In this document: one piece after another, positions 9,721 to 18,396 of the stretch
How positions within the stretch are numbered: the stretch's first letter is position 1
Layout: each line of letters begins with the position of its first letter
From: Acidobacteriota bacterium
Lineage (GTDB): Bacteria > Acidobacteriota > Terriglobia > Bryobacterales > Bryobacteraceae
Assembly: GCA_029776225.1 (NCBI GenBank)
Contig: JAKOTR010000031.1
Span: 62,001-126,000 of the forward strand
Length of the DNA stretch: 64,000 bases
Direction of reading: 5' to 3'
Translations under genes and position numbers: made by a program
Notes under the pieces: generated by a model
Databases searched by the model: none
What the model was told of the DNA's origin: nothing
What the model saw: the letters and a program-made list of their open reading frames with translations, nothing else

Positions 9721-12114
9721 ATGGGGCGTTCAGTTCCATTTCTATTCGCTTTTCTGGCCGCGGCGTGCTTCGGGCAGACCACCGCCACCCTCACCGGCAC
9801 GGTAATCGATCCGGTGGGCGCGGTTGTGGAGGGCGCAGTCGTTACGCTCAGCAACGCCCTCACTGGATACCGGCACCAGACGGTGACGGAGGAAGAAGGC
9901 CGCTTCTCAATCGCCAACATCCCGCTGCAGACCTATCAGCTCAGCGTGGAAGCGCCCGGCTTCGCTCCTGAACGGCGCACGGTGGCGCTGCGCTCGAATG
10001 TCCCCGTGCACCTTTCCTTCCAGCTCCGGCTGGCCGAGCACACCACCCACGTGCAGGTTTCGGCGGTCGATTCCACCTTGCTGGTCGAACCCGAGGTGAC
10101 CGGGACGCGAACGGAGTTGAGCGCGTCGAACTTCGCCAAGCTTCCCATTCAGGGCGGCAACCGCGGGCTGGAATCGGTGCTGCTCAGTTTTCCGGGATTC
10201 GCCGCCAGCGCCAACGGCGCGATTCACCCGCGGGGCGCGCACAACCAGATGACGTACGTCATCGACGGCATGCCGATCAGCGATCAGCTCACCGGCTCGT
10301 TCGCCAATGCCGTGGACCCCAGCATCATTCAAAGCATCGAGCTTTACACCGGCAACGTGCCGGCCGAATTCGGCAACAAGATTTCCGGCGTTGCGGTTGT
10401 CACGACCCGTTCCGGCACCGGCGTCGGCCGAGGGTTCTCCGGCAGCACGCAGCTCACCGCGTCTCAGTTCGATACCGTGGGCCAGCTCACGCAGCTCGCC
10501 GGCGGAACCGACCACTTCGCCTACTTCGCGTCCTTCAACACGCTGAAGAGCAATCGCTTTCTCGACCAGGTGTCGCTCGACAACCTGCACAACGGCGGCA
10601 ATTCCGAGCGGGCCTTCTCGCGCTTTGACGTCCAGCTTACGCCGCGCGACAGCCTGCGGGCCAACATCATGGCCGGACGCTCGTCGTTCGAGCTGGCCAA
10701 CCTCCGTTCCCAGCACGCCAACGGCCAGCGGCAGCGGCAGCTCTTGCGCGACTTCTCCGCCTCGGTCGGATGGCTGCGGGCGCTCAGCGCGCGCACCACC
10801 TTCGACAGCACCGTCTCCTACCGCACTTCCATCGCGCAATTGTTTCCGAGCCCCGGCGACACGCCCGTCACGGCCTCGCAGGCCCGCCACCTCTCGACGC
10901 TTACCGCGGGCGCGCGCCTGAATCGCCAGGAGGGTGCACACACGGTGCGCGGCGGCTTTGACATACAGCATTTTCCGCTCAGCGAGAACTTTTCTTTCGG
11001 CATCACAAGCCCGCACCTCAACGACCCCGGCTCCCCCGGCTTCATCCCCACCCTCGTCGCTCATGACCTGACGCGCGGCGGGCAGCTCTTCCATTTCTCC
11101 AAGCGCGCCGCCGGCAATCTCTACTCCGCGTTCATCCAGGACAACTTTCAGTGGAACCGCTTCACCTTCTCGCTCGGGGTTCGCTACGACGCTTACCGTT
11201 TTCTCGTGCACGGCTACCAGCTTCAGCCGCGGGTTGGCGTCGCCTTTCACCTCCGCGAGACGAACACCGTTTTCCGCGCCTCCTACAACCGCACCTACCA
11301 GACGCCGCCCAATGAGAACCTGCTGCTGTCTAGCTCCGAGGAAGCCGGCGTTCTGGCGCCGCCCGAAGTGCGCAGCAGGTTGGGCAGCGCCGTCGTGCTG
11401 ATCCGGCCCGAACGGCAGAACGTGTACGAGGCCGGCGTGCAGCAGGGGGTGGGCCGGTTCGTCAGCCTGAACGGATCCTTCTACCACAAGACGTCGCGCG
11501 ACCTTCAGGACAACGACAACTTCCTCAACACCGGCATCATCTTCCCGACATCGCTGACCCGTTCGCGCGTGAACGGCGCCGAGTTCCGCGCCGCCCTGGT
11601 CCCGGTGCGCGGCTTTTCCGGCTCACTCAGCATGACCCATTACCACGTGGTCGTCTACCCGCCGTTCACCGGTGGGCTCTTCCTGGGCAGCACCGCTATC
11701 GACTTGCTGACCGCCGGGCCGTTCGTCATCGATCACGATCAGAAGCTCGGAATGCATGGCGTGCTCCAGTACACCTCGCCTTGGAACCTCTGGGTGAGCG
11801 GTTCGGTGCGCTACGACAGCGGCCTGGTGTCGAACCCCTCGGATCCCGAGCAGGTGGCAGCGGATCCGGATTACTTCGACCTGCTGCCCTATGTGAACCT
11901 GGAGAGCGACCCGCCGCGCGTCCGCCCGCGCACCATCGTTGACATCGCCGTGGGCTACGACCGCATGCGCGAAAACCGCCGGCTCTGGGACGTCAGCTTC
12001 ACGCTGACCAACGTGGGAAATACGACGGCTCTCTACAACTTTCAATCGATCTTCGTGGGGACGCGGCTGGTTCAGCCTCGCACGGCGGGAGTGAAACTTC
12101 GTTTCTACTTCTGA
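9721..12114 (+). CDS. TonB-dependent receptor-like outer membrane protein with carboxypeptidase-regulatory domain
   Basis: A 797-residue protein with an N-terminal signal peptide (cleavage after about residue 18, AAACFG). A carboxypeptidase-regulatory beta-sandwich (TLTGTVIDPVGAVVEGAVV, then EGRFSIANIPLQTYQL) covers residues 23-105. A plug-like domain follows (GAHNQMTYVIDGMPISDQ; IQSIELYTGNVPAEFGNKIS), and the rest is a long beta-barrel region ending in KLRFYF, with the terminal phenylalanine typical of outer membrane barrels. Proteins of this Oar-like type are greatly expanded in Acidobacteriota and are thought to import glycans or other large substrates. No SusD partner is adjacent and the ligand is unknown. 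Confidence 0.88.
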   Translation: MGRSVPFLFAFLAAACFGQTTATLTGTVIDPVGAVVEGAVVTLSNALTGYRHQTVTEEEGRFSIANIPLQTYQLSVEAPGFAPERRTVALRSNVPVHLSFQLRLAEHTTHVQVSAVDSTLLVEPEVTGTRTELSASNFAKLPIQGGNRGLESVLLSFPGFAASANGAIHPRGAHNQMTYVIDGMPISDQLTGSFANAVDPSIIQSIELYTGNVPAEFGNKISGVAVVTTRSGTGVGRGFSGSTQLTASQFDTVGQLTQLAGGTDHFAYFASFNTLKSNRFLDQVSLDNLHNGGNSERAFSRFDVQLTPRDSLRANIMAGRSSFELANLRSQHANGQRQRQLLRDFSASVGWLRALSARTTFDSTVSYRTSIAQLFPSPGDTPVTASQARHLSTLTAGARLNRQEGAHTVRGGFDIQHFPLSENFSFGITSPHLNDPGSPGFIPTLVAHDLTRGGQLFHFSKRAAGNLYSAFIQDNFQWNRFTFSLGVRYDAYRFLVHGYQLQPRVGVAFHLRETNTVFRASYNRTYQTPPNENLLLSSSEEAGVLAPPEVRSRLGSAVVLIRPERQNVYEAGVQQGVGRFVSLNGSFYHKTSRDLQDNDNFLNTGIIFPTSLTRSRVNGAEFRAALVPVRGFSGSLSMTHYHVVVYPPFTGGLFLGSTAIDLLTAGPFVIDHDQKLGMHGVLQYTSPWNLWVSGSVRYDSGLVSNPSDPEQVAADPDYFDLLPYVNLESDPPRVRPRTIVDIAVGYDRMRENRRLWDVSFTLTNVGNTTALYNFQSIFVGTRLVQPRTAGVKLRFYF

Positions 12115-12126
12115 TTGGGGTGCGCG

Positions 12127-13125
12127 CTATCGCGGATCGAGCCGGGTCAAACCCGCCTCTTTCGCCCAGCGTATCGCCTGGTTGTATTCCGATGTCGTGA
12201 TCCTTCGGGAAAGCTCTGGGATTCTTGCCGCTTTGTACGCCGGCCGGTACTGCGCCATGATGTTGACGTAAGTGGAGCGGCTCAGCTTCTGGGCCACGAA
12301 CTGGACGAACTTATCCGTGCCGGCGATGTTGTCCGGCAGAACCAGATGCCGGACCATCAGGCCGCGCAGCGCGATTCCGTTTTCGTCCACCACCAGGTCG
12401 CCTACTTGCCGGTGCATCTCCTGAATGGCCTCCGCCGCGCGCTCCGGATAATCGCGGGCGCCACTCGAGTACTTCGCCGCCAGGGCGCCGTCCGTGTACT
12501 TGAAGTCCGGCAGATAGATGTCCACGATCCCGTCGAGCAACTTGAGAGCCTCGAGCGATTCGTACCCGCCGCAGTTGTAGACCAGCGGAATGCGCAGGCC
12601 GCGGCGAATGGCGAAACGCAAGCCGCCGATAATGTTGGGAAGCACGTGCGTGGGGGTGACCACGTTGATGTTGTGGCAGCCGGCGTCCTGAAGGTCCGTC
12701 ATGAGGCGGCCGATGGTTTCGTCGCTGGCGTAGGAGCCGTCCCCGCGATGGTTGATCTCCCAGTTCTGGCAGTACACGCAAAGCAGGTTGCAGTTGCTGA
12801 AGAAAATCGTGCCCGATCCGCGGCGCCCCACCAGCGGGCGTTCCTCGCCGAAGTGCGGATGCGCCGAATACACCTTTGCCCGCGATGTCCCGGTGCAGAC
12901 GCCCTTTTCTCCCTTGGTTCGGTCCACGCCGCACTGCCTGGGGCAAAGGCGGCAGTTCTTGTAGATAGAGTAGAGCTCCGCCACGCGTTTCGCCAGTTCC
13001 CCGGTGCGTTCCAGACGAAGATAAGCGGGCTCGAAATCCTTGCGCCGGAGGACAGGAAAACTTTGCGCCGCAGCGGAGGATGCCAGGCTCACCTCCAGGA
13101 ACTCCCTGCGGGTCGTGGGTTCCAT
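12127..13125 (-). CDS. PflA/PflX-like radical SAM protein with Tat-like N-terminus
   Basis: A 332-residue radical SAM protein. The cluster motif is CNLLCVYC (Cx3Cx2C), followed by QNWEINHRG. An extra cysteine set, CRLCPRQC, lies about 50 residues earlier, as in the pyruvate formate-lyase activase-related (PflX/AmmeMemoRadiSam) branch. The ATG at 13125 was chosen because GGAGG sits 4 bases upstream of it; the frame is open far upstream but only as antisense of the next gene. The N-terminus, TTRREFLEVSLASSAAA, looks like a twin-arginine signal, which is unexpected for a radical SAM enzyme. It reads convergently with the receptor gene. The substrate is unknown. Confidence 0.82.
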   Translation of the reverse strand: MEPTTRREFLEVSLASSAAAQSFPVLRRKDFEPAYLRLERTGELAKRVAELYSIYKNCRLCPRQCGVDRTKGEKGVCTGTSRAKVYSAHPHFGEERPLVGRRGSGTIFFSNCNLLCVYCQNWEINHRGDGSYASDETIGRLMTDLQDAGCHNINVVTPTHVLPNIIGGLRFAIRRGLRIPLVYNCGGYESLEALKLLDGIVDIYLPDFKYTDGALAAKYSSGARDYPERAAEAIQEMHRQVGDLVVDENGIALRGLMVRHLVLPDNIAGTDKFVQFVAQKLSRSTYVNIMAQYRPAYKAARIPELSRRITTSEYNQAIRWAKEAGLTRLDPR

Positions 13126-13239
13126 ACAACCTCCGTATAACCAGTCTACATGCCGGCTCAATAGGGCGGCCCCGCGCGCGGCGGGCAGGCTCCCGGCGGC
13201 ATGGGCCTTCCCGGCCAGGGATGTGATAAAAAACTGATC

Positions 13240-15189
13240 ATGCCTCAGCTCAGCCGACGCACCTTCGTTGCGGGCTCCGCGAGTTTGCCGGCCGCCATCG
13301 CCGCAGCGCCGCAGACAGCGGGCAAGCGCAACCTGATCACGTCCTCCTGGTCCCAGGAAAAACTCTCTGCGGTTCTGCCTCCGCCCGGCCGCTTTCGTCC
13401 GTTCCCAACGGCAAGCGAGCGCGGCCCGTGGGAGGCGCTCCCCCAGGACGCCCGCGCCGCGCTGCTGGAGGCCGGAGAGCGCCAGCTCAAGACGCCGTGG
13501 GAGGTCCTTCCCGCGACGGTATTTCTCGAATTCCAGCGCAACGGCAACCGCTCGCGTTACGAGGGCCTCCGCAACCGGCGCAGGAACAAGCTCCAGGCGC
13601 TGGTGATCGCCGAGTGCATCGAGGGCAAGGGGCGCTTCCTCGACGAGATCGCCAACGGCGTCTGGCTCACGTGTGAAGAATCGTTCTGGGGCGTGCCGGC
13701 GCACCTCGGAGTGCAGAAGGCGGGGGTCGGGCTGCCGGACGTCACCGAGCCAATCGTCGATCTGTTCGCCGCGGAAACCGCGAGCCTGCTGGCTTGGACA
13801 GACTATCTCGTGGGCCCGCAGCTTGCCGGCGTTTCCAAGCTCATCCCGGAGCGCATCCGGCTTGAGATCGACCGCCGCATGCTGGAGCCCTGCCTGGACC
13901 GCAGCTTCTGGTGGATGGGGCTCGGCGGCGAGAACGTCAACAACTGGACCCCCTGGATCTGTTCCAACTGGCTGGTGTGCGCGTTTCTGATGGAACGGGA
14001 CCCCTCCCGCCTCCAGGCCGCGGGGTACAAAATCCTGCGCTGTCTCGATAGCTTCCTGAACGTCTACCACGACGATGGAGGTTGCGACGAAGGCCCCAGC
14101 TACTGGGGGCGCGCGGGAGCATCCCTTTTCGATTGCCTGGAGCTGCTGCGCGAGGCCACCGGCGGCGCGTTCGATCTGTTCCAAGCCCCGCTGGTCAAAG
14201 AAATCGGGCGCTACATTTTGAGAGCGCACATCTACGACGACTGGTACACGAATTTCGCGGACGCGCCCGCGCGCGTGTCCGTAAACGGGGACCTGGTTTA
14301 CCGCTTCGGGAAACGGATCGGAGATGAGGCGATGATGGCCCACGGCGCTTTCTCTGCCTTCCGCCGTGATGAGAGGGCCATTCCCGGCGACAGCATCAGC
14401 CGCCAACTGCCCGCGCTTTTCAACCTCGAGGAATTGCGGAAAGCGCCCAGGACCCAGGCTCAGCTCCGGGACGTGTGGTTGCCCGGGGTCCAGGTGATAG
14501 CCGCGCGCCTCCAGGAAGGATCGTCCAAGGGGTTGTACCTAGCCGCGAAGGGCGGGCACAATGCCGAGAGCCACAATCACAACGATGTGGGCAACTTCAT
14601 CGTGTTCTCAGACGGCCGCCCGGCGATTATCGACGTTGGGGTGGAAACCTACACGGCTCAGACCTTCAGTTCCAGGCGCTACGAGATCTGGACCATGCAA
14701 TCGGCCTATCACAACTGCCCCACCATCGACGGCGTGATGCAGGCGCCGGGACGCCGGTTTGCCGCCCGCGACGTCTCTTACCGGAGCGATGACAGCGCGG
14801 CGGAATTCCGCCTCGACATCGCGGGCGCCTACCCGCCGGAAGCGCGCCTGGAAAGCTGGCTGCGCACTTTCCGGTTCGACCGCGCCAAGAACCAGATCGA
14901 ACTGACGGACGAATACGTCTTGAGGCAGGCGGCCAAGGAGATCACACTCACCTTCATGACGCCGTGCCGCGTGGAGACCGGAGCGGGCAAGCTCACTCTA
15001 ACGACTGCGTCGGGCAATACTGTGAGCATTTTCTATGACGGCGGCGTCTTCAAACCGGACATCGAGGAGATCCCCCTCAAGGATGCACGGCTGCGCAGCA
15101 CGTGGGGCGACCGCCTCTTCCGCATTCTCCTGCGCGCCGCAAATCCCGGCCTCCGCGGGCGCTGGAACACCCGGATCACAGGCTCGTAA
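13240..15189 (+). CDS. Heparinase II/III-family polysaccharide lyase, Tat-exported
   Basis: A 649-residue secreted protein. From the ATG at 13240 the N-terminus is a clear twin-arginine signal, LSRRTFVAGSASLPAA. An N-terminal alpha/alpha-toroid region with aromatic-rich helices (RSFWWMGLGGENVNNWTPW) is followed by the beta-sandwich heparinase II/III domain, whose signature GGHNAESHNHNDVGNFIVF includes the expected His and Asn residues. The family cleaves acidic polysaccharides such as heparin, alginate or related uronates by beta-elimination; the substrate here is not known. The gene diverges from the radical SAM gene across about 110 bases. Confidence 0.83.
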   Translation: MPQLSRRTFVAGSASLPAAIAAAPQTAGKRNLITSSWSQEKLSAVLPPPGRFRPFPTASERGPWEALPQDARAALLEAGERQLKTPWEVLPATVFLEFQRNGNRSRYEGLRNRRRNKLQALVIAECIEGKGRFLDEIANGVWLTCEESFWGVPAHLGVQKAGVGLPDVTEPIVDLFAAETASLLAWTDYLVGPQLAGVSKLIPERIRLEIDRRMLEPCLDRSFWWMGLGGENVNNWTPWICSNWLVCAFLMERDPSRLQAAGYKILRCLDSFLNVYHDDGGCDEGPSYWGRAGASLFDCLELLREATGGAFDLFQAPLVKEIGRYILRAHIYDDWYTNFADAPARVSVNGDLVYRFGKRIGDEAMMAHGAFSAFRRDERAIPGDSISRQLPALFNLEELRKAPRTQAQLRDVWLPGVQVIAARLQEGSSKGLYLAAKGGHNAESHNHNDVGNFIVFSDGRPAIIDVGVETYTAQTFSSRRYEIWTMQSAYHNCPTIDGVMQAPGRRFAARDVSYRSDDSAAEFRLDIAGAYPPEARLESWLRTFRFDRAKNQIELTDEYVLRQAAKEITLTFMTPCRVETGAGKLTLTTASGNTVSIFYDGGVFKPDIEEIPLKDARLRSTWGDRLFRILLRAANPGLRGRWNTRITGS

Positions 15190-15200
15190 CGCCGCAAAAC

Positions 15201-15740
15201 TCAGCTCAGGAACGTCCGCTGAAACCAGGGCCAAGGCGTGATGTCCAGGACGTGAAAGTAGTATTCCTGGACTAACTTCGGAATGCCGATCAGAACCAGC
15301 ACTACGGCAAGGCGTCTCGCGGTCTTCACCCGCCAGCCGGGCCAGAACCGCTGGGCGATGGCATACACGAGATAGAAGTTCTCGAAAAAGTTGGCGAAGA
15401 TGAGAAGCCACCAGTTCGGCCCGCCAAAGACAATCATCGCCAGTCCAGCGACCCGCCAGAAGTACAGCACCGCAGCGGCGCGGCGCGCAATCGCCTCGGG
15501 CCAGCGGCGGGACATCAGGAACGCCAGCGTCAGATAGTACGTGTCGAGGGATTTATCGATAAGGGCGTAGTTGTTGGCGAACACCTCTTCGGTTCGCGGC
15601 CACGGCGCCCCTCCCACTCCATGCACGAACACGACATCGAGCCCGTCGGCCGCCATCGAGGCCAGCAATCCCCCCAGCGGCCAGCGCAGGATCGACAACG
15701 GGACCACGAGCCGCACAAACAGCGCAATGACCAGGCCCAT
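15201..15740 (-). CDS. Hypothetical integral membrane protein
   Basis: A 179-residue protein with four or five predicted membrane helices, for example residues 2-28, 90-108 and 140-156, and many aromatic residues (GGPNWWLLIFANFFENFYLVYA). No family was recognised. It lies 45 bases after the ADOP permease on the same strand and ends just past the convergent heparinase gene. Size and topology suggest a small inner-membrane protein of unknown role. Confidence 0.6.
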   Translation of the reverse strand: MGLVIALFVRLVVPLSILRWPLGGLLASMAADGLDVVFVHGVGGAPWPRTEEVFANNYALIDKSLDTYYLTLAFLMSRRWPEAIARRAAAVLYFWRVAGLAMIVFGGPNWWLLIFANFFENFYLVYAIAQRFWPGWRVKTARRLAVVLVLIGIPKLVQEYYFHVLDITPWPWFQRTFLS

Positions 15741-15785
15741 CGCTTCATAGAATCACAAACGCGCGCAGCACCGGAACAGGCGCGC

Positions 15786-18206
15786 CTATTCAAACCGGAG
15801 CGCGGACATCGGTTCGATCCGCGAGGCGCGCCGCGCGGGCAGCACCACCGCGATCAGGGCGGCGGCAAGCAGCACCAGGGGCACGCCCAGGAAGGTCGCC
15901 GCATCGGTAGGGCTGATGCCATAAAGCAGGCTCGCAGCGAAGCGGCTCACCATCAACGCAAAGACAAGGCCCAGCGCAAGCCCGGCGGCAACGATCGCCA
16001 TCGCCTGGCGAATCACCAGCCGGATAATGCCGGCGACCCCCGCGCCCAGCGCCATCCGAATCCCGATCTCCCGCGTGCGGCTGCGCACCGAGTAACTCAC
16101 CACCCCGTACAAGCCGACACTGGCGAGCACCAGGCCCAGCAGCCCGAAAATGCCGAACAGCGCCGCGCACACCCGCGGAATCAGGAACGCTTTCGATACG
16201 TGATGATCGAGCGTGTCCACGTTGAAAATGGCCAGGTTGCGATCCAGCGCCTCCACCTGCTCCCGAACCGGGCGGAGCATCCGTACCGGGTCGCCGTTGG
16301 TCTTCACCAGGATCGTCAGCCCCAAAAGGCTGATAATTTCGCGCGGGCGGTTGGGAAGGTATGTGTATACGCACGCCTTGGTCTCCTCGCCAAGGCTCAC
16401 GGACTTGGAGTCGCCCGAGATGCCGATGACCTCGAAGACCTCTTTCCCGTCGCGCATCGCGATACGCTGCCCGATCGGGTCCTTATCCCCGAACAGCCTC
16501 CGTGCCATGAGCTCGCTGATGATCGCGGCAGGGTTCCGGGTGTCCCGCCCGGGGTCGAAGTCGCGCCCCCGCAGCAGCGGGATCCCCACCGTCTCGAAAT
16601 AGCGCGAAGTGACGGTGAACACGTTGGCATTCGCAAGCTCGCCGGATTCCTCGGAGGCGTCCCGGAACTGCTCGCTATTCTGAGCCAGGCTGAGCGGCAT
16701 GATGTTGACGGCCGCCATGGAGCGCACATCGGGCAGCGCGGTGAGACGCTGCTCGAGCTGGCGAAGGAACTCGCGGAGGCGTTCTTCGGAATAATTGTTC
16801 GTGGTCGGATCCACGGCCAGCATCAAAACGTTATCCGGCCGGATGCCCAGGTTGATGGAAGCGGCGCTCTGCAAGCTGCGGAGGAACAAGCCGGCAGTGA
16901 CAAGCAGGACCACGGAGAGCGTCACCTGCACTCCGACGAGAATGTTTCGCATGCCGAACCGGCGGAACCTGCCGAAACCGCCCCCCGTTCCCTTCAAAGC
17001 GGACATGAGGTCCGTGCGGCTGGCGGCGATGGCCGGAGCCAGACCGAAGAGAACGCCGGTAACTACCGCAAGCACCGCGGTGAACAGCAGAACGCGGAGA
17101 TCGGGGGTGAAATCAAACCTGATCGGAACGGCGATAGGCAATTGGAGACGGGATAGCGCGTCCGCGGCAAAGGAGGCAAGCGCGAAGCCGGCGGCTGCGC
17201 CAAGCGAAGCGAGCGTCACGCTCTCGGTGAGCAACTGCCGGATCAGCCGCCCGCGGGTCGCGCCCATCGCCAGCCGGAGGCTGATCTCCTGCTGGCGGGC
17301 CACCGCGCGGGCCAGAAGCAGATTGGCCACGTTCGCGCACGCGATCAGCAGCAGCAGGCCCACCACCACCATCATCAGAACCATCAACAGACCTCCCAGG
17401 CGCTTCGCCTCGCCGGGTAACTCGCCCGCCGGCGTGAGCGTCACGGGATCCGGGCGCCGCCCCTGTTTGTAAGTCTCCGACCTCGCGTTCACCACGTTGA
17501 GGGCGCTCACCGCCTGTTCGCGGCTAACCCCCGGCTTCAGCCTGCCCGTGATCGAAATCCAGTTCGCCGTCCGGCTTTCCATATCGGTGATATCGGGCAC
17601 GAAGCTTTTGTACATGGCCAGCGGCGCCCAGAATTCGGAAACAATGCCGCGGTCCGTGCCATGGAAGCCGGGGGCCATCACGCCGATGATGGTGAAGGAA
17701 AGCCCGTTGAGCACCACCTTCTTGCCGATCACATTCGGGTCGCCGCCGAACCGGCGCCGCCAGAGTGCGTTGCCGAGCACCACCACCGGGCTCTGCCCCG
17801 GCGCCGCATCCTCGTCGGGATGGATGCCGCGCCCCAGCGCGAGCGGCGGCGCAACCACTGAGAAGTAATTGCCGGAGACAAGCTGCCCCCAAACGCGCTC
17901 AGCGGGGCCGGAGCCGGCGAGGTTGGCGGGCGTCAGCGGGAAGTGGGCCGCCAAACCGCTGAAAGCGCCGGCGCACTCGTCCCGGAACTCACGGTAGTTG
18001 GGATAGGGGAAGGTGCGGCCCCCCGAGATTGAGTACAGCCCGCCCGGATCGCGCACCGGCAGCGCGCCGAGCACGATGGCGTTCACCATGCTGAAAACGG
18101 TCGTGTTGGCGGCGATGCCAAGCGCTACCGAGATGACCACCACGGCGGAGAACCCGGGGTCTCTCAAGATCATCCGAATGGCGTAACGAAGATCGCGGGG
18201 CAGCAT
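15786..18206 (-). CDS. ADOP-type (acidobacterial duplicated orphan) ABC permease
   Basis: An 806-residue permease with two FtsX/MacB modules. The N-terminal signature RYAIRMILRDPGFSAVVV is followed by a first membrane helix, a MacB-like periplasmic core, and a three-helix FtsX segment (LMVLMMVVVGLLLLIACANV). The second half repeats this: GMRNILVGVQVTLSVVLLV, another core, and GLLGLVLASVGLYGVVSYSV with RTREIGIRMALGA. The family is named for its abundance in Acidobacteriota and for the lack of an adjacent ATPase gene, which also holds here. Function is unknown; MacB-like mechanotransmission is the usual guess. Confidence 0.9.
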   Translation of the reverse strand: MLPRDLRYAIRMILRDPGFSAVVVISVALGIAANTTVFSMVNAIVLGALPVRDPGGLYSISGGRTFPYPNYREFRDECAGAFSGLAAHFPLTPANLAGSGPAERVWGQLVSGNYFSVVAPPLALGRGIHPDEDAAPGQSPVVVLGNALWRRRFGGDPNVIGKKVVLNGLSFTIIGVMAPGFHGTDRGIVSEFWAPLAMYKSFVPDITDMESRTANWISITGRLKPGVSREQAVSALNVVNARSETYKQGRRPDPVTLTPAGELPGEAKRLGGLLMVLMMVVVGLLLLIACANVANLLLARAVARQQEISLRLAMGATRGRLIRQLLTESVTLASLGAAAGFALASFAADALSRLQLPIAVPIRFDFTPDLRVLLFTAVLAVVTGVLFGLAPAIAASRTDLMSALKGTGGGFGRFRRFGMRNILVGVQVTLSVVLLVTAGLFLRSLQSAASINLGIRPDNVLMLAVDPTTNNYSEERLREFLRQLEQRLTALPDVRSMAAVNIMPLSLAQNSEQFRDASEESGELANANVFTVTSRYFETVGIPLLRGRDFDPGRDTRNPAAIISELMARRLFGDKDPIGQRIAMRDGKEVFEVIGISGDSKSVSLGEETKACVYTYLPNRPREIISLLGLTILVKTNGDPVRMLRPVREQVEALDRNLAIFNVDTLDHHVSKAFLIPRVCAALFGIFGLLGLVLASVGLYGVVSYSVRSRTREIGIRMALGAGVAGIIRLVIRQAMAIVAAGLALGLVFALMVSRFAASLLYGISPTDAATFLGVPLVLLAAALIAVVLPARRASRIEPMSALRFE

Positions 18207-18396
18207 TGTGTCGAGCCTATACGCACAAGAACGCGGCTCCGTTCGGGAAGTTCGCCTCGGGAAGCCGCTTCGCCTTCAGAGATGCAGGTGGCGATCCGCG
18301 GATGGCTTGCTTTAGTTTCAGCGGGTTAAGCCAACTGCGAGCGCCCCGGCCGTCCGCTATTGGGAAACGCGGTCGCATTTTCGGACACCGAGGAAC

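Noticed and set aside
13126-14406. Upstream extension of the radical SAM frame to 759 codons
   Set aside because: Antisense of the heparinase gene; the ATG at 13125 has a good ribosome site.
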